A stretch of 64,000 nt of DNA from Burkholderiaceae bacterium (lineage in GTDB: Bacteria > Pseudomonadota > Gammaproteobacteria > Burkholderiales > Burkholderiaceae): contig CANGNV010000004.1 of the NCBI GenBank assembly GCA_947455485.1, positions 20,010 to 84,009 on the forward strand. Reading direction: 5' to 3'. A model generated the notes under the pieces. It was not told the DNA's origin, ran no database searches, and worked only from the letters and a program-made list of their open reading frames with translations. Below, one piece after another: positions 1 to 7,354 of this stretch. The number at the start of each line of letters is the position of its first letter. Within the stretch, counting starts at the first letter, position 1. A program made the translations under genes and the position numbers.

Positions 1-143
1 TGTTCAGGAATACCACCACTAGCTTTGAAGGCATCAAGCTGAGACTGGACCAAATCAAAGCCATGGACTTGATGCCCTGCTTTAATTAAATTGAGGGCCA
101 TTGGCAGACCCATATTACCCAAACCCAAAAATGCGACTTTCAT
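1..143 (-). CDS. 3-hydroxyisobutyrate dehydrogenase family protein, N-terminal fragment
   Basis: The window edge cuts this gene, leaving about the first 47 residues. They begin MKVAFLGLGNMGLPMALNL, the GxGxMGxPMAxNL dinucleotide-binding start of the beta-hydroxyacid dehydrogenase family (3-hydroxyisobutyrate, tartronate semialdehyde and related NAD(P)-dependent dehydrogenases). The ATG is the reverse complement of 141-143. The substrate cannot be told from the N-terminus; in a valine-degrading betaproteobacterium 3-hydroxyisobutyrate is the usual one. The gene is divergent from the small gene at 228. Confidence 0.85.
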   Translation of the reverse strand, partial: MKVAFLGLGNMGLPMALNLIKAGHQVHGFDLVQSQLDAFKASGGIPE

Positions 144-159
144 ATGCGCCTCGTATGAG

Positions 160-185
160 ATAGTGAAGTTCTAAGATCTCACTAT
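160..185. repeat. Inverted repeat in the divergent promoter region
   Basis: The arms atagtga (160-166) and tcactat (179-185) are perfect reverse complements separated by 12 bases. They lie between the divergent dehydrogenase (start 143) and the DUF1330 gene (start 228). This could be an operator, but no regulator gene is adjacent and the arms are short, so the role is a guess. Confidence 0.3.
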
Positions 186-227
186 AGCTTGCTTATAAAC
201 TAGTCCGATAAATTACCAGGAGATGGC

Positions 228-521
228 ATGACTACCAAAGTGATTGGCCTTATTCAGTTAAATGATCCTGAGGCTTTTGAGGAGTATCGGTCTCAAGTGG
301 GGAATACGGTGGCCCTCTATCAAGGGACAATCATCTCTCGAGGATCGTTCAATGCATTTTTCTGGAATGAATTAAATTGCGATTCTTTTAGCGCGTTTGT
401 CGAGCTGGAATTTCCTGACCTGGAACACTCTCAGTCATGGGCTAATAGCCCGGAGTATCAAAACTTGCTAGCCATTCGGAGTAAAGCCATGAAGCTCACC
501 TTATTTTCGGTAAGCATATAA
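228..521 (+). CDS. DUF1330-like small protein
   Basis: A 97-residue protein with the look of the DUF1330 dimeric alpha/beta-barrel (ferredoxin-like) fold: an opening beta strand (KVIGLIQL), then DPEAFEEYRSQV, a central VELEFPDLEHSQSWANSPEYQ stretch that matches the family's 'EFPS...A..WY.SPEYQ' region, and a closing strand. Members are usually stand-alone small cytoplasmic proteins of unproven function. The ATG has a good ribosome site (ccaggagatggc ATG). It is followed by a hairpin that probably ends both this gene and the convergent one at 579. Confidence 0.75.
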   Translation: MTTKVIGLIQLNDPEAFEEYRSQVGNTVALYQGTIISRGSFNAFFWNELNCDSFSAFVELEFPDLEHSQSWANSPEYQNLLAIRSKAMKLTLFSVSI

Positions 522-527
522 AAATAA

Positions 528-554
528 AGCCCGGCTCCTTTTGGGGGCCAGGCT
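528..554. terminator. Imperfect bidirectional terminator hairpin
   Basis: agcccggctcc pairs imperfectly with ggggccaggct across a short T-containing loop, between two convergent genes ending at 521 and 579. A run of A precedes it on the + strand, giving a U tract in the minus direction. Confidence 0.55.
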
Positions 555-578
555 GAATTCAATTCAGAGTAAGAAGAA

Positions 579-767
579 TTACTTCTTAGCTTCCATCGCT
601 TCTTTAGCGGCTGTAATTTCTTTACGACGCTCTTTACATGCACCAGCAATTTCTTGCAAAGCTTTACGAGCACGCGCAGCAGATGCCTTAACGCCCTTTT
701 CAATAAACTTTTCGTTTTCCGCTTTGTAAGTTTCGAAAGCAGCCAACAATGTATCGTGTTGTGACAT
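579..767 (-). CDS. Small basic Hc1/histone H1-like protein
   Basis: Sixty-two residues, rich in Lys, Ala and Glu and predicted to be wholly helical, with a central EKGVKASAARARKALQEI segment followed by KERRKEI. This resembles the short histone H1-like (Hc1-type) proteins of betaproteobacteria, which are thought to bind DNA; I assign the family from composition and pattern only. The ATG at 767 is preferred over an upstream ATG at 791 because an AGGAGAC ribosome site sits just before it. It is single and convergent with the DUF1330 gene. Confidence 0.65.
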   Translation of the reverse strand: MSQHDTLLAAFETYKAENEKFIEKGVKASAARARKALQEIAGACKERRKEITAAKEAMEAKK

Positions 768-927
768 CTTGTCTCCTATATGTCTGATCAAAGTGTGAGT
801 ATTGAGCTCGGAATCAGTATATCCCTAGAAAAACCAGAGGAATTCAGGGTGGATATCAGGGATAACTCTTATTTTTACTAAATCCTCTACATTAGGGAAA
901 ACTACTAAAAAACTAACGGAGACAAAC

Positions 928-1905
928 GTGAAAATCAGAAATATCCTTGTTTTATTGGCTGGGGCATTACTTAGTCTGCAATCCTTTGCCCAAGCCAGCA
1001 ATTGGCCAATCCCCAATAAGCCCATTACTTTTATTAACCCATTTCCCCCTGGTGGTGCCGTTGATGCTTTTGGGCGCCCCCTAGCAAAGCAGCTATCCAC
1101 GCAAATGGGCACCTCGATCATTGTCGATAACAAAGGTGGCGCTGGTGGCACCCTTGGTGCAGCTGCAGCCGCAAAAATGGCCCCAGATGGCTATACCTGG
1201 CTTCTTGGCGCAGTGCATCACTCGATTGCCCCAAGCATGTACACCAACCTCTCTTATGACATCACCAAAGATTTTGAGCCGGTTGCCATCATTGGCAGCG
1301 TGCCCCATGTCATCGTGGTGAACCCAACCAAGTTTCCCAAGAATGATCTGAAATCGATTATTGAAGAAATTCGTAAACATCCAGGTAAATACAACTACGC
1401 ATCAACCGGTAACGGTACATCTCAGCATTTGACCGGTGAATTATTTAAGATGCAAAACAAGCTGTTCATCACCCACATCCCTTATCGCGGTACTGGCCCA
1501 GCCCTGCAAGATTTGGTAGCCGGTCAAGTGGATATGATGTTTGACACCCTAGCTGGCGCAGCCCCCTTCATCAAAAATGGTCAGTTGATTGCCGTTGCAG
1601 TAGCAACACAAAAACGCGTAGATGCTTTCCCTAACGTACCAACGGCACAAGAGCTGGGCATTAAAGACTTTGTGGTGTACAGCTGGTATGCAATGTGGGC
1701 GATCAAGGGAACACCAAAAGAGATCGTCGACAAGATGAGTGCAGAAGTACAGACTGCCCTCGCCTCACCTGATATCAAAGAACGTTGGGCAGCTATGGGT
1801 GCCACAGCTCCGAAAATGAGCCGCCCTGAATTGACTAACTACATCAACCAAGAGATTGTTCGCTGGGCTGAAGTAGTTAAAAAATCCAACGCTAAGTTAG
1901 ATTAA
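928..1905 (+). CDS. Bug-family periplasmic solute-binding protein
   Basis: A 325-residue tripartite tricarboxylate transporter (TTT) receptor of the Bug/TctC family. It has a signal peptide (about residues 1-22, ending near SFAQA), then the family's PKPITFINPFPPGG opening, the central GNGTSQHLTGELF segment and the C-terminal PTAQELG...W.A region. These proteins bind carboxylates or other small organic anions in the periplasm. The membrane partners TctA and TctB are not nearby, which is usual for the many orphan Bug genes of Burkholderiales. The start has a GGAGA ribosome site. The rhodanese gene follows 39 bases later and may be co-transcribed. The ligand cannot be predicted. Confidence 0.92.
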   Translation: MKIRNILVLLAGALLSLQSFAQASNWPIPNKPITFINPFPPGGAVDAFGRPLAKQLSTQMGTSIIVDNKGGAGGTLGAAAAAKMAPDGYTWLLGAVHHSIAPSMYTNLSYDITKDFEPVAIIGSVPHVIVVNPTKFPKNDLKSIIEEIRKHPGKYNYASTGNGTSQHLTGELFKMQNKLFITHIPYRGTGPALQDLVAGQVDMMFDTLAGAAPFIKNGQLIAVAVATQKRVDAFPNVPTAQELGIKDFVVYSWYAMWAIKGTPKEIVDKMSAEVQTALASPDIKERWAAMGATAPKMSRPELTNYINQEIVRWAEVVKKSNAKLD

Positions 1906-1944
1906 TACATAGATCAATAAAAACAAAAATAAAGAAGAGAATTT

Positions 1945-3528
1945 ATGTCGATTAAAAAACAAGATTACGCATTTGTTAGAAACAAGCTCCTAAAAAAAGA
2001 AGAGATTGCACTATTGGATGTGCGTGAGGAAGACCCACATGCACAGGAGCACCCTTTATTCGCAGCCAATTTTCCACTCTCTCGTATTGAGGTCGATGCA
2101 CTGAGCAAACTTCCCAGAAAACACGTGCCGATTGTCACCTTAGATGATGGTCAAGGAGATGCTCAACTGGCAGCAGAGAGACTTTCTGCGCTGGGCTATG
2201 TTGATGTTGCTGTATTTGAGGGCGGCGTTAAAGCCTGGATAGCGGCTGGTGGCGAAGTATTTAAGGATGTGAACGTACCAAGTAAATCTTTTGGTGAATT
2301 TGTGGAATCCAAAAGGCATACGCCTTCCTTGTCTGCGCAAGAAGTAAAGAAGTTAATTGATGACAAGGAAGATGTGGTGGTAGTGGATGTCCGTCGCTTT
2401 GATGAATATCAAACCATGAGTATCCCTACCGGCATCAGCGTTCCCGGTGCCGAGTTGGTGTTGCGCGTTCCTGAGTTAGCGCCAAACCCAAAGACCAAAA
2501 TTATTGTTAACTGCGCAGGACGGACACGAAGCATCATCGGCACCCAATCCCTGATTAATGCCGGCATCCCAAATGAAGTGAATGCCTTACGCAACGGCAC
2601 GATTGGCTGGACCCTAGCTGGTCAAGAGCTGGATAAGGGGCAAAGTCGCAAATTCAAAGAAGTTAGCGAAGGCACCGCTATGGTCGCAGCTGACCGTGCG
2701 CGTGGGGTTGCTGATCAAGCTGGGGTTAAACGAGTCAAGCTTGCCGAAATTGAGAAGTGGAAATCTCAAGCTGAGCGAACGACGTATTTCTTTGACACAA
2801 GAACGCCTGAAGAATACGAGGCTGGACACCTTCCTGGATTTCGCTCCACTCCAGGCGGCCAATTAGTACAAGAAACAGAAATGGTCGCTCCTGTTCGTGG
2901 TGCCCGTATTGTTTTGTCAGATCCTAGTGGAGTTCGAGCCAACATGCCTGCCTCATGGCTTGCTCAGATGGCTTGGGATGTATACGTGATCGATGACATC
3001 AAAGCCTCAGATCTCACTGAAAAAGGTGCTTGGATTGCCCCTCTTCCTGCAGCACCTAAGATTCAAACTGTGGATGCCAAGACAGCTGCAGGATGGTTTC
3101 AGAATGACAAAGACACCATCTGTGTAGACCTCAGCACGCATGCAAATTATGTGAAGGGTCATATTCCGGGTAGTTGGTTTGCACTTCGCTCACAATTCTC
3201 GAAGGCCTTAGAGCAACTGCCAAAAGCTAATCGATATGTACTCACTAGTACTACAGGTGAGCTTGCTGTTTTTGCCGCTCCTGAAATTCAGGCGCTAACA
3301 AAAGCAGAGATATGTGTATTGTCTGGTGGCAATAAGTCTTGGATTGATGCTGGCCTTGATATTGAAAAAGGTCCAACCCATTTAGCCTCTCCGCCATTAG
3401 ATCGTTACAAACGCCCTTATGAAGGAACTAGCGTAGATCCAGCAGCAATGCAGGCCTATCTAGATTGGGAATTTGGTTTGGTAGAGCAGCTTGGCAAAGA
3501 TGGCACTCATCACTTCTGGGTGCTGTAA
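1945..3528 (+). CDS. Four-domain rhodanese-like protein
   Basis: A 527-residue cytoplasmic protein built of four successive rhodanese-like domains (roughly 1-105, 125-230, 262-372 and 375-475). Only domain 2 keeps an active-site cysteine, Cys190 in the loop NCAGRTRS. The matching loops of the others read LDDGQGD, SDPSGV and TSTTGE and lack Cys, so they are probably structural or binding domains. The C-terminal tail (DWEFGLVEQLGKDGTHHFWVL) is typical of this multi-rhodanese family. Sulfurtransfer to or from a small thiol or cyanide is the expected chemistry, but the physiological acceptor is unknown. It follows a Bug receptor gene by 39 bases and is closed by a hairpin terminator. Confidence 0.88.
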   Translation: MSIKKQDYAFVRNKLLKKEEIALLDVREEDPHAQEHPLFAANFPLSRIEVDALSKLPRKHVPIVTLDDGQGDAQLAAERLSALGYVDVAVFEGGVKAWIAAGGEVFKDVNVPSKSFGEFVESKRHTPSLSAQEVKKLIDDKEDVVVVDVRRFDEYQTMSIPTGISVPGAELVLRVPELAPNPKTKIIVNCAGRTRSIIGTQSLINAGIPNEVNALRNGTIGWTLAGQELDKGQSRKFKEVSEGTAMVAADRARGVADQAGVKRVKLAEIEKWKSQAERTTYFFDTRTPEEYEAGHLPGFRSTPGGQLVQETEMVAPVRGARIVLSDPSGVRANMPASWLAQMAWDVYVIDDIKASDLTEKGAWIAPLPAAPKIQTVDAKTAAGWFQNDKDTICVDLSTHANYVKGHIPGSWFALRSQFSKALEQLPKANRYVLTSTTGELAVFAAPEIQALTKAEICVLSGGNKSWIDAGLDIEKGPTHLASPPLDRYKRPYEGTSVDPAAMQAYLDWEFGLVEQLGKDGTHHFWVL

Positions 3529-3539
3529 ATCTGAATAAT

Positions 3540-3563
3540 GGTGGCGCCTCATCAGACGCCACC
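3540..3563. terminator. Hairpin between convergent genes
   Basis: ggtggcgcc and gacgccacc form a nine-base stem with one mismatch around a tcatca loop, between gene ends at 3528 and 3572. It lacks a long U tract, so it may act together with Rho or only stabilise the 3' ends. Confidence 0.6.
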
Positions 3564-3571
3564 ATCCCTAA

Positions 3572-4618
3572 CTAGGCAATTTTGTTACGGATAATTCCAA
3601 CTCCAGTAATTTCAGTCTCCATCATGTCACCCGGCTTCAGAAATTCCGGCGGTTTTCTGCTGTAACCCACTCCTGATGGCGTGCCAGTAGCTATGATGTC
3701 GCCAGGGAGCAAAGTTAAACTGCGAGACAGCTCCGCAATCACTACGGGGATTTTGAAATACATCTGCTTATAGCTAGCATTTTGTTTTTCTACACCATTA
3801 ACTCGGCAAATAATACGAGTGTCATCCAAGTTCACACCGCCAGCAGTCACAACCCAAGGACCCATGGGGCCATGGCCATCTAGACTCTTGCCTTTGAACC
3901 ACTGACCTGAATGGCGCTTTTGTTGAACATCGCGCGCAGTTGTATCGTTATAAGCCGAATACCCAAAGACGTAATCCATTGCATTTTCTTCGGAGATATT
4001 TTTACCCTTTTTACCAATGACGACAGCTAGCTCAGCCTCCCAATCAATCGCAGTCGAGTAGCTGCCATCGTAAGGAATAGAGTCAAACGGACCATTCATG
4101 GTTTGAGTGCCCTTAGTAAACAGCACTGGAACCTTGGGATACTCTTTTACCGTCTTATCAGCTCGACTCTGCATGCCTTCATCAAAGTGATCTAGATAGT
4201 TCCAACCCACGCAATAGATATTGCTTTGTGGCTTAGGAATCGGTGAGAGCAATACCACTTGATTTACGTTTACTGAGCTCTTGCTGCGATTTTTAAATAA
4301 CGCAGCCAAGTCCAACAGACCACGATTGCCTGATGCGGCCAAGGAAATCATTGAAGTGGGATCAAATGACAGTGTGAGCTTTTGTCTAGCAGCTTCAGTG
4401 GGAATATCCACCACTAGGCCATCGTTTGTCACTAAACCTAAGCGCGAGCTAGCGCCCATTTTAGGCAGGTAATTGGCGATCCGAAACCCTGCTTTACCAG
4501 TCAATGGCTCCACCACAATTGGCGCACGCTCTGAGGCGCTAGCCATATTGGGCATCAGCATTCCACCGATAGCGGTAGTAGCGCCGAGCTTCAATGCATC
4601 ACGACGATTGATATCCAT
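3572..4618 (-). CDS. Tat-exported fumarylacetoacetate hydrolase family protein
   Basis: A 348-residue protein with a twin-arginine signal at the N-terminus (NRRDALKLGATTAIGG, cleavage probably after SASA or nearby) followed by a complete FAH-fold domain. The catalytic-domain landmarks are present: IYCVGWNYLDH, the metal-binding AIDWEAELAVVIGKKGKNI with its Glu pairs, the YNDTTARDVQ segment, and ATGTPSGVGYSRKPP. FAH-fold enzymes are Mg2+-dependent hydrolases, decarboxylases or isomerases of 2-oxo or acylpyruvate compounds and are normally cytoplasmic, so the export signal is unusual. The substrate is not predictable. It is monocistronic and convergent with the rhodanese gene. Confidence 0.88.
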   Translation of the reverse strand: MDINRRDALKLGATTAIGGMLMPNMASASERAPIVVEPLTGKAGFRIANYLPKMGASSRLGLVTNDGLVVDIPTEAARQKLTLSFDPTSMISLAASGNRGLLDLAALFKNRSKSSVNVNQVVLLSPIPKPQSNIYCVGWNYLDHFDEGMQSRADKTVKEYPKVPVLFTKGTQTMNGPFDSIPYDGSYSTAIDWEAELAVVIGKKGKNISEENAMDYVFGYSAYNDTTARDVQQKRHSGQWFKGKSLDGHGPMGPWVVTAGGVNLDDTRIICRVNGVEKQNASYKQMYFKIPVVIAELSRSLTLLPGDIIATGTPSGVGYSRKPPEFLKPGDMMETEITGVGIIRNKIA

Positions 4619-4727
4619 AATTCTCCTTTTATATTTTTTTCTTATTGGCGATCTTCCCAGCTTGGGAATCCGTTGTGATAAATACTAATACAAAATGGTC
4701 GATCAGCAAAAAGCATTAAATAAGGCT

Positions 4728-5033
4728 ATGCTCATTGCTATGAAAAATTTACTGCTTTTACTGATATTGCCTTTAGGGCTCTTGGCTTGTGGGAGAGAAA
4801 CCTACACGACTTGGTCATGCGTAGATGGCTCTGGGTCAAAGTTGACCATGGTTCTCAAAAAGGCCCAGATGCAGTTTCAGGATCGGCAATACGATTACTG
4901 CGGAAGTCTAGGCCCTGTAAGTTACTTTGATTTAAAGTGCCCTGCCCAGACCAAGGACTCGAGCTACAACTTTACCCCTGAGTCAGGAAAACTCATCAGC
5001 GGTGCAAATGAATTTCAGTGCAATGCCCTCTAA
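4728..5033 (+). CDS. Small lipoprotein, unknown function
   Basis: The N-terminus MKNLLLLLILPLGLLACG is a lipoprotein signal with a lipobox-like LLAC. The mature part of about 80 residues has several Cys (WSCVDG, DYCGS, LKCPAQ, FQCNAL), which suggests disulfides in the periplasm. The start is uncertain: 4728 has an AAGG ahead of it, 4740 would begin directly at MKNLLL, and 4695 would give a longer N-terminus poorly suited to export. I do not recognise the family. The end overlaps the next gene. Confidence 0.6.
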   Translation: MLIAMKNLLLLLILPLGLLACGRETYTTWSCVDGSGSKLTMVLKKAQMQFQDRQYDYCGSLGPVSYFDLKCPAQTKDSSYNFTPESGKLISGANEFQCNAL

Positions 5034-5259
5034 AGAACAAAACCCGCTCAATCCCAAGAAATTGCTACTGACCAAATGGACAGCAGCCAAACCTATTCAG
5101 AAGCGAAAACATTTTCTGGTGAGTAAGGTCATTCTTCCAGAGATTCCTGAGGCCGCAATTGAATTCGTTGAGATCGAAGCGGTATTTGATAAGAAGGTAG
5201 AGATCATTCCCTGGCGCGACCTCAAAGATACTGAGGTTTGGCTTCAGGGCTGGGTATAA
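5008..5259 (+). CDS. TIGR02450-type Trp-rich small protein
   Basis: About 83 residues carrying the signature of this family near the N-terminus: NPLNPKKLLLTKWTAAKP followed by KRKHFLVSKV. The C-terminus ends WRDLKDTEVWLQGW. Its function is unknown; it is a widespread small cytoplasmic protein in proteobacteria. Starts at 5002 (GTG), 5008 (ATG) or 5023 (ATG) are all possible; each overlaps the end of the preceding lipoprotein gene, implying co-translation. A perfect terminator hairpin follows. Confidence 0.75.
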   Translation: MNFSAMPSKEQNPLNPKKLLLTKWTAAKPIQKRKHFLVSKVILPEIPEAAIEFVEIEAVFDKKVEIIPWRDLKDTEVWLQGWV

Positions 5260-5262
5260 AAA

Positions 5263-5285
5263 AGGCCACCCTTCATGGGTGGCCT
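5263..5285. terminator. Intrinsic terminator
   Basis: aggccaccc and gggtggcct form a perfect nine-base stem with a ttcat loop, lying between the convergent genes ending at 5259 and 5314. The A-run before it gives a U tract for the minus-strand transcript. Confidence 0.75.
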
Positions 5286-5313
5286 CGTGCTACTAAGATT
5301 ACGAAACGTCTAA

Positions 5314-5841
5314 TTACTTAGTCTTCTTTTTTGTATCCGATGGTTTTCTGAGATGCTCTTCTATGTTTTTCTCAGCAGCATCAGCTACCTGATTCACGAT
5401 TTTTCGACCTTCTTTAAACATCTTTTGCCCTGCAGTCGACATATCATGAACTACCTTAGATAGCTTATCAGCATGACCTGGAATTTTGTCCTCAACATCT
5501 TCAAGCCAGCCCACTAGGGAGCTGCGTACTTTTTCCAAATGTTTTTCGGTTCCATCAGCTGCATCCTCGCCAATATCCCTCAGAACAGACTTCACCTTCC
5601 TTTGATATACCGTTGCGCGCTTTGCAGCCTCTTTTGTTGCAGATTCTTGCAACTCTTTGAGCTTAGCAAGATCATTTTTAGCTGCAGACTTGGCGCTCTC
5701 CATTGCATTTTTCATGCCCCACTGCATCTCTTCAAGATGGTGCGCACTCAGATCTTTAGCGGCATCTAACAATTTATGGGAATACGCAAATAACTCTTTT
5801 GCCTTTTCTTGTTGCCATGCTTGTAGATCTTTTTTATCCAT
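5314..5841 (-). CDS. Phasin-like, coiled-coil lysine-rich protein
   Basis: About 175 residues, almost entirely amphipathic helix rich in Ala, Lys, Glu and Asp, with no Cys and a very basic C-terminal tail (RKPSDTKKKTK). The pattern (KAKELFAYSHKLLDAAKDLSAHH...AMESAKSAAKNDLAKLKEL) resembles phasins, which coat polyhydroxyalkanoate granules, and other apolipoprotein-like helical proteins. The ATG at 5841 is favoured over the GTG at 5847 because AAGGAGA lies six bases before it. A 3-hydroxybutyrate dehydrogenase gene at 24142 fits a PHB-using organism, but the granule role is inferred. Confidence 0.6.
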   Translation of the reverse strand: MDKKDLQAWQQEKAKELFAYSHKLLDAAKDLSAHHLEEMQWGMKNAMESAKSAAKNDLAKLKELQESATKEAAKRATVYQRKVKSVLRDIGEDAADGTEKHLEKVRSSLVGWLEDVEDKIPGHADKLSKVVHDMSTAGQKMFKEGRKIVNQVADAAEKNIEEHLRKPSDTKKKTK

Positions 5842-5956
5842 TACCACTCTCCTTTAGGTGTATTAGAGGTTTAAGTAACCAGTAAAGCTTTCTTCCACTC
5901 TATACCGAAAACATAGACTTGCCAATTCCCTGCTTTATTGGCATTAAAATTAGGGT

Positions 5957-6346
5957 ATGAGCGAACGAAAAAACCCATATGAGATTATTGGTGGCGCAGC
6001 AAAGGTCGAGGAATTGGTTGACCGCTTCTATGACTTGATGGCCTTAGAAGAGCCCTTTGCAGAATTGCGGGCTATGCATTCGGAAGATCTCACGAACTCA
6101 AGGGATAAGCTCAAGCTCTTTTTGTCGGGATGGCTGGGAGGTCCAGATATCTACTCCCCCAAGTATGGTCACCCTATGCTTCGGGCCAGGCATCTGCCCT
6201 TCAAGATTGGTCTTAAGGAACGCAATCAATGGCTGGCCTGCATGTATCGTGCGATGGAAGATTGCGGCATTGATGGCCAGATCGGCGCTCAACTGGAAGA
6301 GTCTTTCTTCAATACGGCCGATTGGATGAGAAACCAGCCAAACTAG
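5957..6346 (+). CDS. Group II truncated haemoglobin
   Basis: A 129-residue globin of the 2-over-2 type. Group II markers are visible: Tyr25 at the B10 position (RFYDLM), proximal His79 in PMLRARHLPF, and Trp92 at G8 (NQWLACM). Such proteins bind O2 and NO tightly and are linked with peroxide or NO detoxification. The gene is single; its stop codon interlocks with that of the convergent Bug gene in the shared tetranucleotide CTAG (6343-6346), so there is no room for a terminator between them. Confidence 0.92.
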   Translation: MSERKNPYEIIGGAAKVEELVDRFYDLMALEEPFAELRAMHSEDLTNSRDKLKLFLSGWLGGPDIYSPKYGHPMLRARHLPFKIGLKERNQWLACMYRAMEDCGIDGQIGAQLEESFFNTADWMRNQPN

Positions 6347-7320
6347 TCCAGCTTGGCTCCGGCCTGCTTAACAGCCTTAGCCCAACGTGGCATTTCACCT
6401 GCTAGAAACTTCGTAAATTGATCTGCATTGAGATAGGCCGGATCTGCGCCCTGCTCAAGCATTCTTTTCTGAATCTCAGGTGAATCCAAGGTTTCCTTAA
6501 ACGCCTGACTAAGCTTGTTAACAACTTCAGGTGGCGTACCTTTGGGCGCTAGGATTCCATAAAAACCGACGACCTCTAAATTGGCAACACCAGTCTCAAT
6601 AACGGTTGGAGTATTGGGAAGTGCTGGATTTCGTTTTGCACTGGTCACTGCTAAAGCCCTGACTTTGCCCAGCTTTGCATAGTTTGCAGCTTGAGGCACC
6701 GATTCAGCCATAAACTGCACATGCCCTGCTATCAGATCGGTAAAGGCGGGCGCACTCCCCTTGAATGGAATGTGAACCATGAAAATCCCAGTCTCATTTT
6801 TAAGCATTTCCGGTACAAGATGGGAGATCCCACCATTGCCTGCGGAGCCATAATTTAATTTACCGGGATTGGCTTTGGCGTAGGCAACAAATTCTTTTAA
6901 TGTCTGCGCTGGCACATCCTTGTTGACGATCAAGACTAAAGGCTGTTGTGCAGTCCGGGCGATCGGCTGAAATTCTTTCAAAGTCTCGTATGAGCTTTTG
7001 GTGTATACAGCCGGATTAATTACCATCGTGCCAGTATTGGCCAGAAGTAAGGTATACCCATCAGCTGGAGACTGTGCAACATATTGGGCGCCAACAGTGC
7101 CGCCTGCTCCCGCCTTGTAATCTACTATTACTGTTTGACCCAAGGTGGATTGCAGTTTTTCAGCCAATAATCTCATGTGCGCATCAAGAGGTCCGCCTGC
7201 CGGAAAACCAATGATCACTTTGATGGGTTTATCTGGATAAGCAGCTTGGGCAGAGATAGAAAACCAAAAACACAAGAATAGGCTTGAGAAAATTGCTCTG
7301 CAACGAGATGATTTATACAT
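6343..7320 (-). CDS. Bug-family periplasmic solute-binding protein
   Basis: A second 325-residue TctC/Bug receptor, diverged from the one at 928. It has a signal peptide (ending near SISAQA), the opening YPDKPIKVIIGFPAGGPLDAHMRLL, a GSAGNGGISHLVPEML segment and the ending ...PRWAKAVKQAGAKLD. It binds a small organic solute in the periplasm. No tctAB genes are nearby. The start is followed 34 bases away by the flavoprotein gene's 3' end, so the two are on the same strand and possibly co-transcribed from upstream. Confidence 0.92.
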   Translation of the reverse strand: MYKSSRCRAIFSSLFLCFWFSISAQAAYPDKPIKVIIGFPAGGPLDAHMRLLAEKLQSTLGQTVIVDYKAGAGGTVGAQYVAQSPADGYTLLLANTGTMVINPAVYTKSSYETLKEFQPIARTAQQPLVLIVNKDVPAQTLKEFVAYAKANPGKLNYGSAGNGGISHLVPEMLKNETGIFMVHIPFKGSAPAFTDLIAGHVQFMAESVPQAANYAKLGKVRALAVTSAKRNPALPNTPTVIETGVANLEVVGFYGILAPKGTPPEVVNKLSQAFKETLDSPEIQKRMLEQGADPAYLNADQFTKFLAGEMPRWAKAVKQAGAKLD

Positions 7321-7354
7321 ATTAATATGGGTAATAAATTAAAGTTGAAATAGT

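Noticed and set aside
458..703. Minus-strand frame overlapping the DUF1330 gene
   Set aside because: It is antisense to two well-supported genes and rich in Lys/Leu from their composition; no ribosome site.
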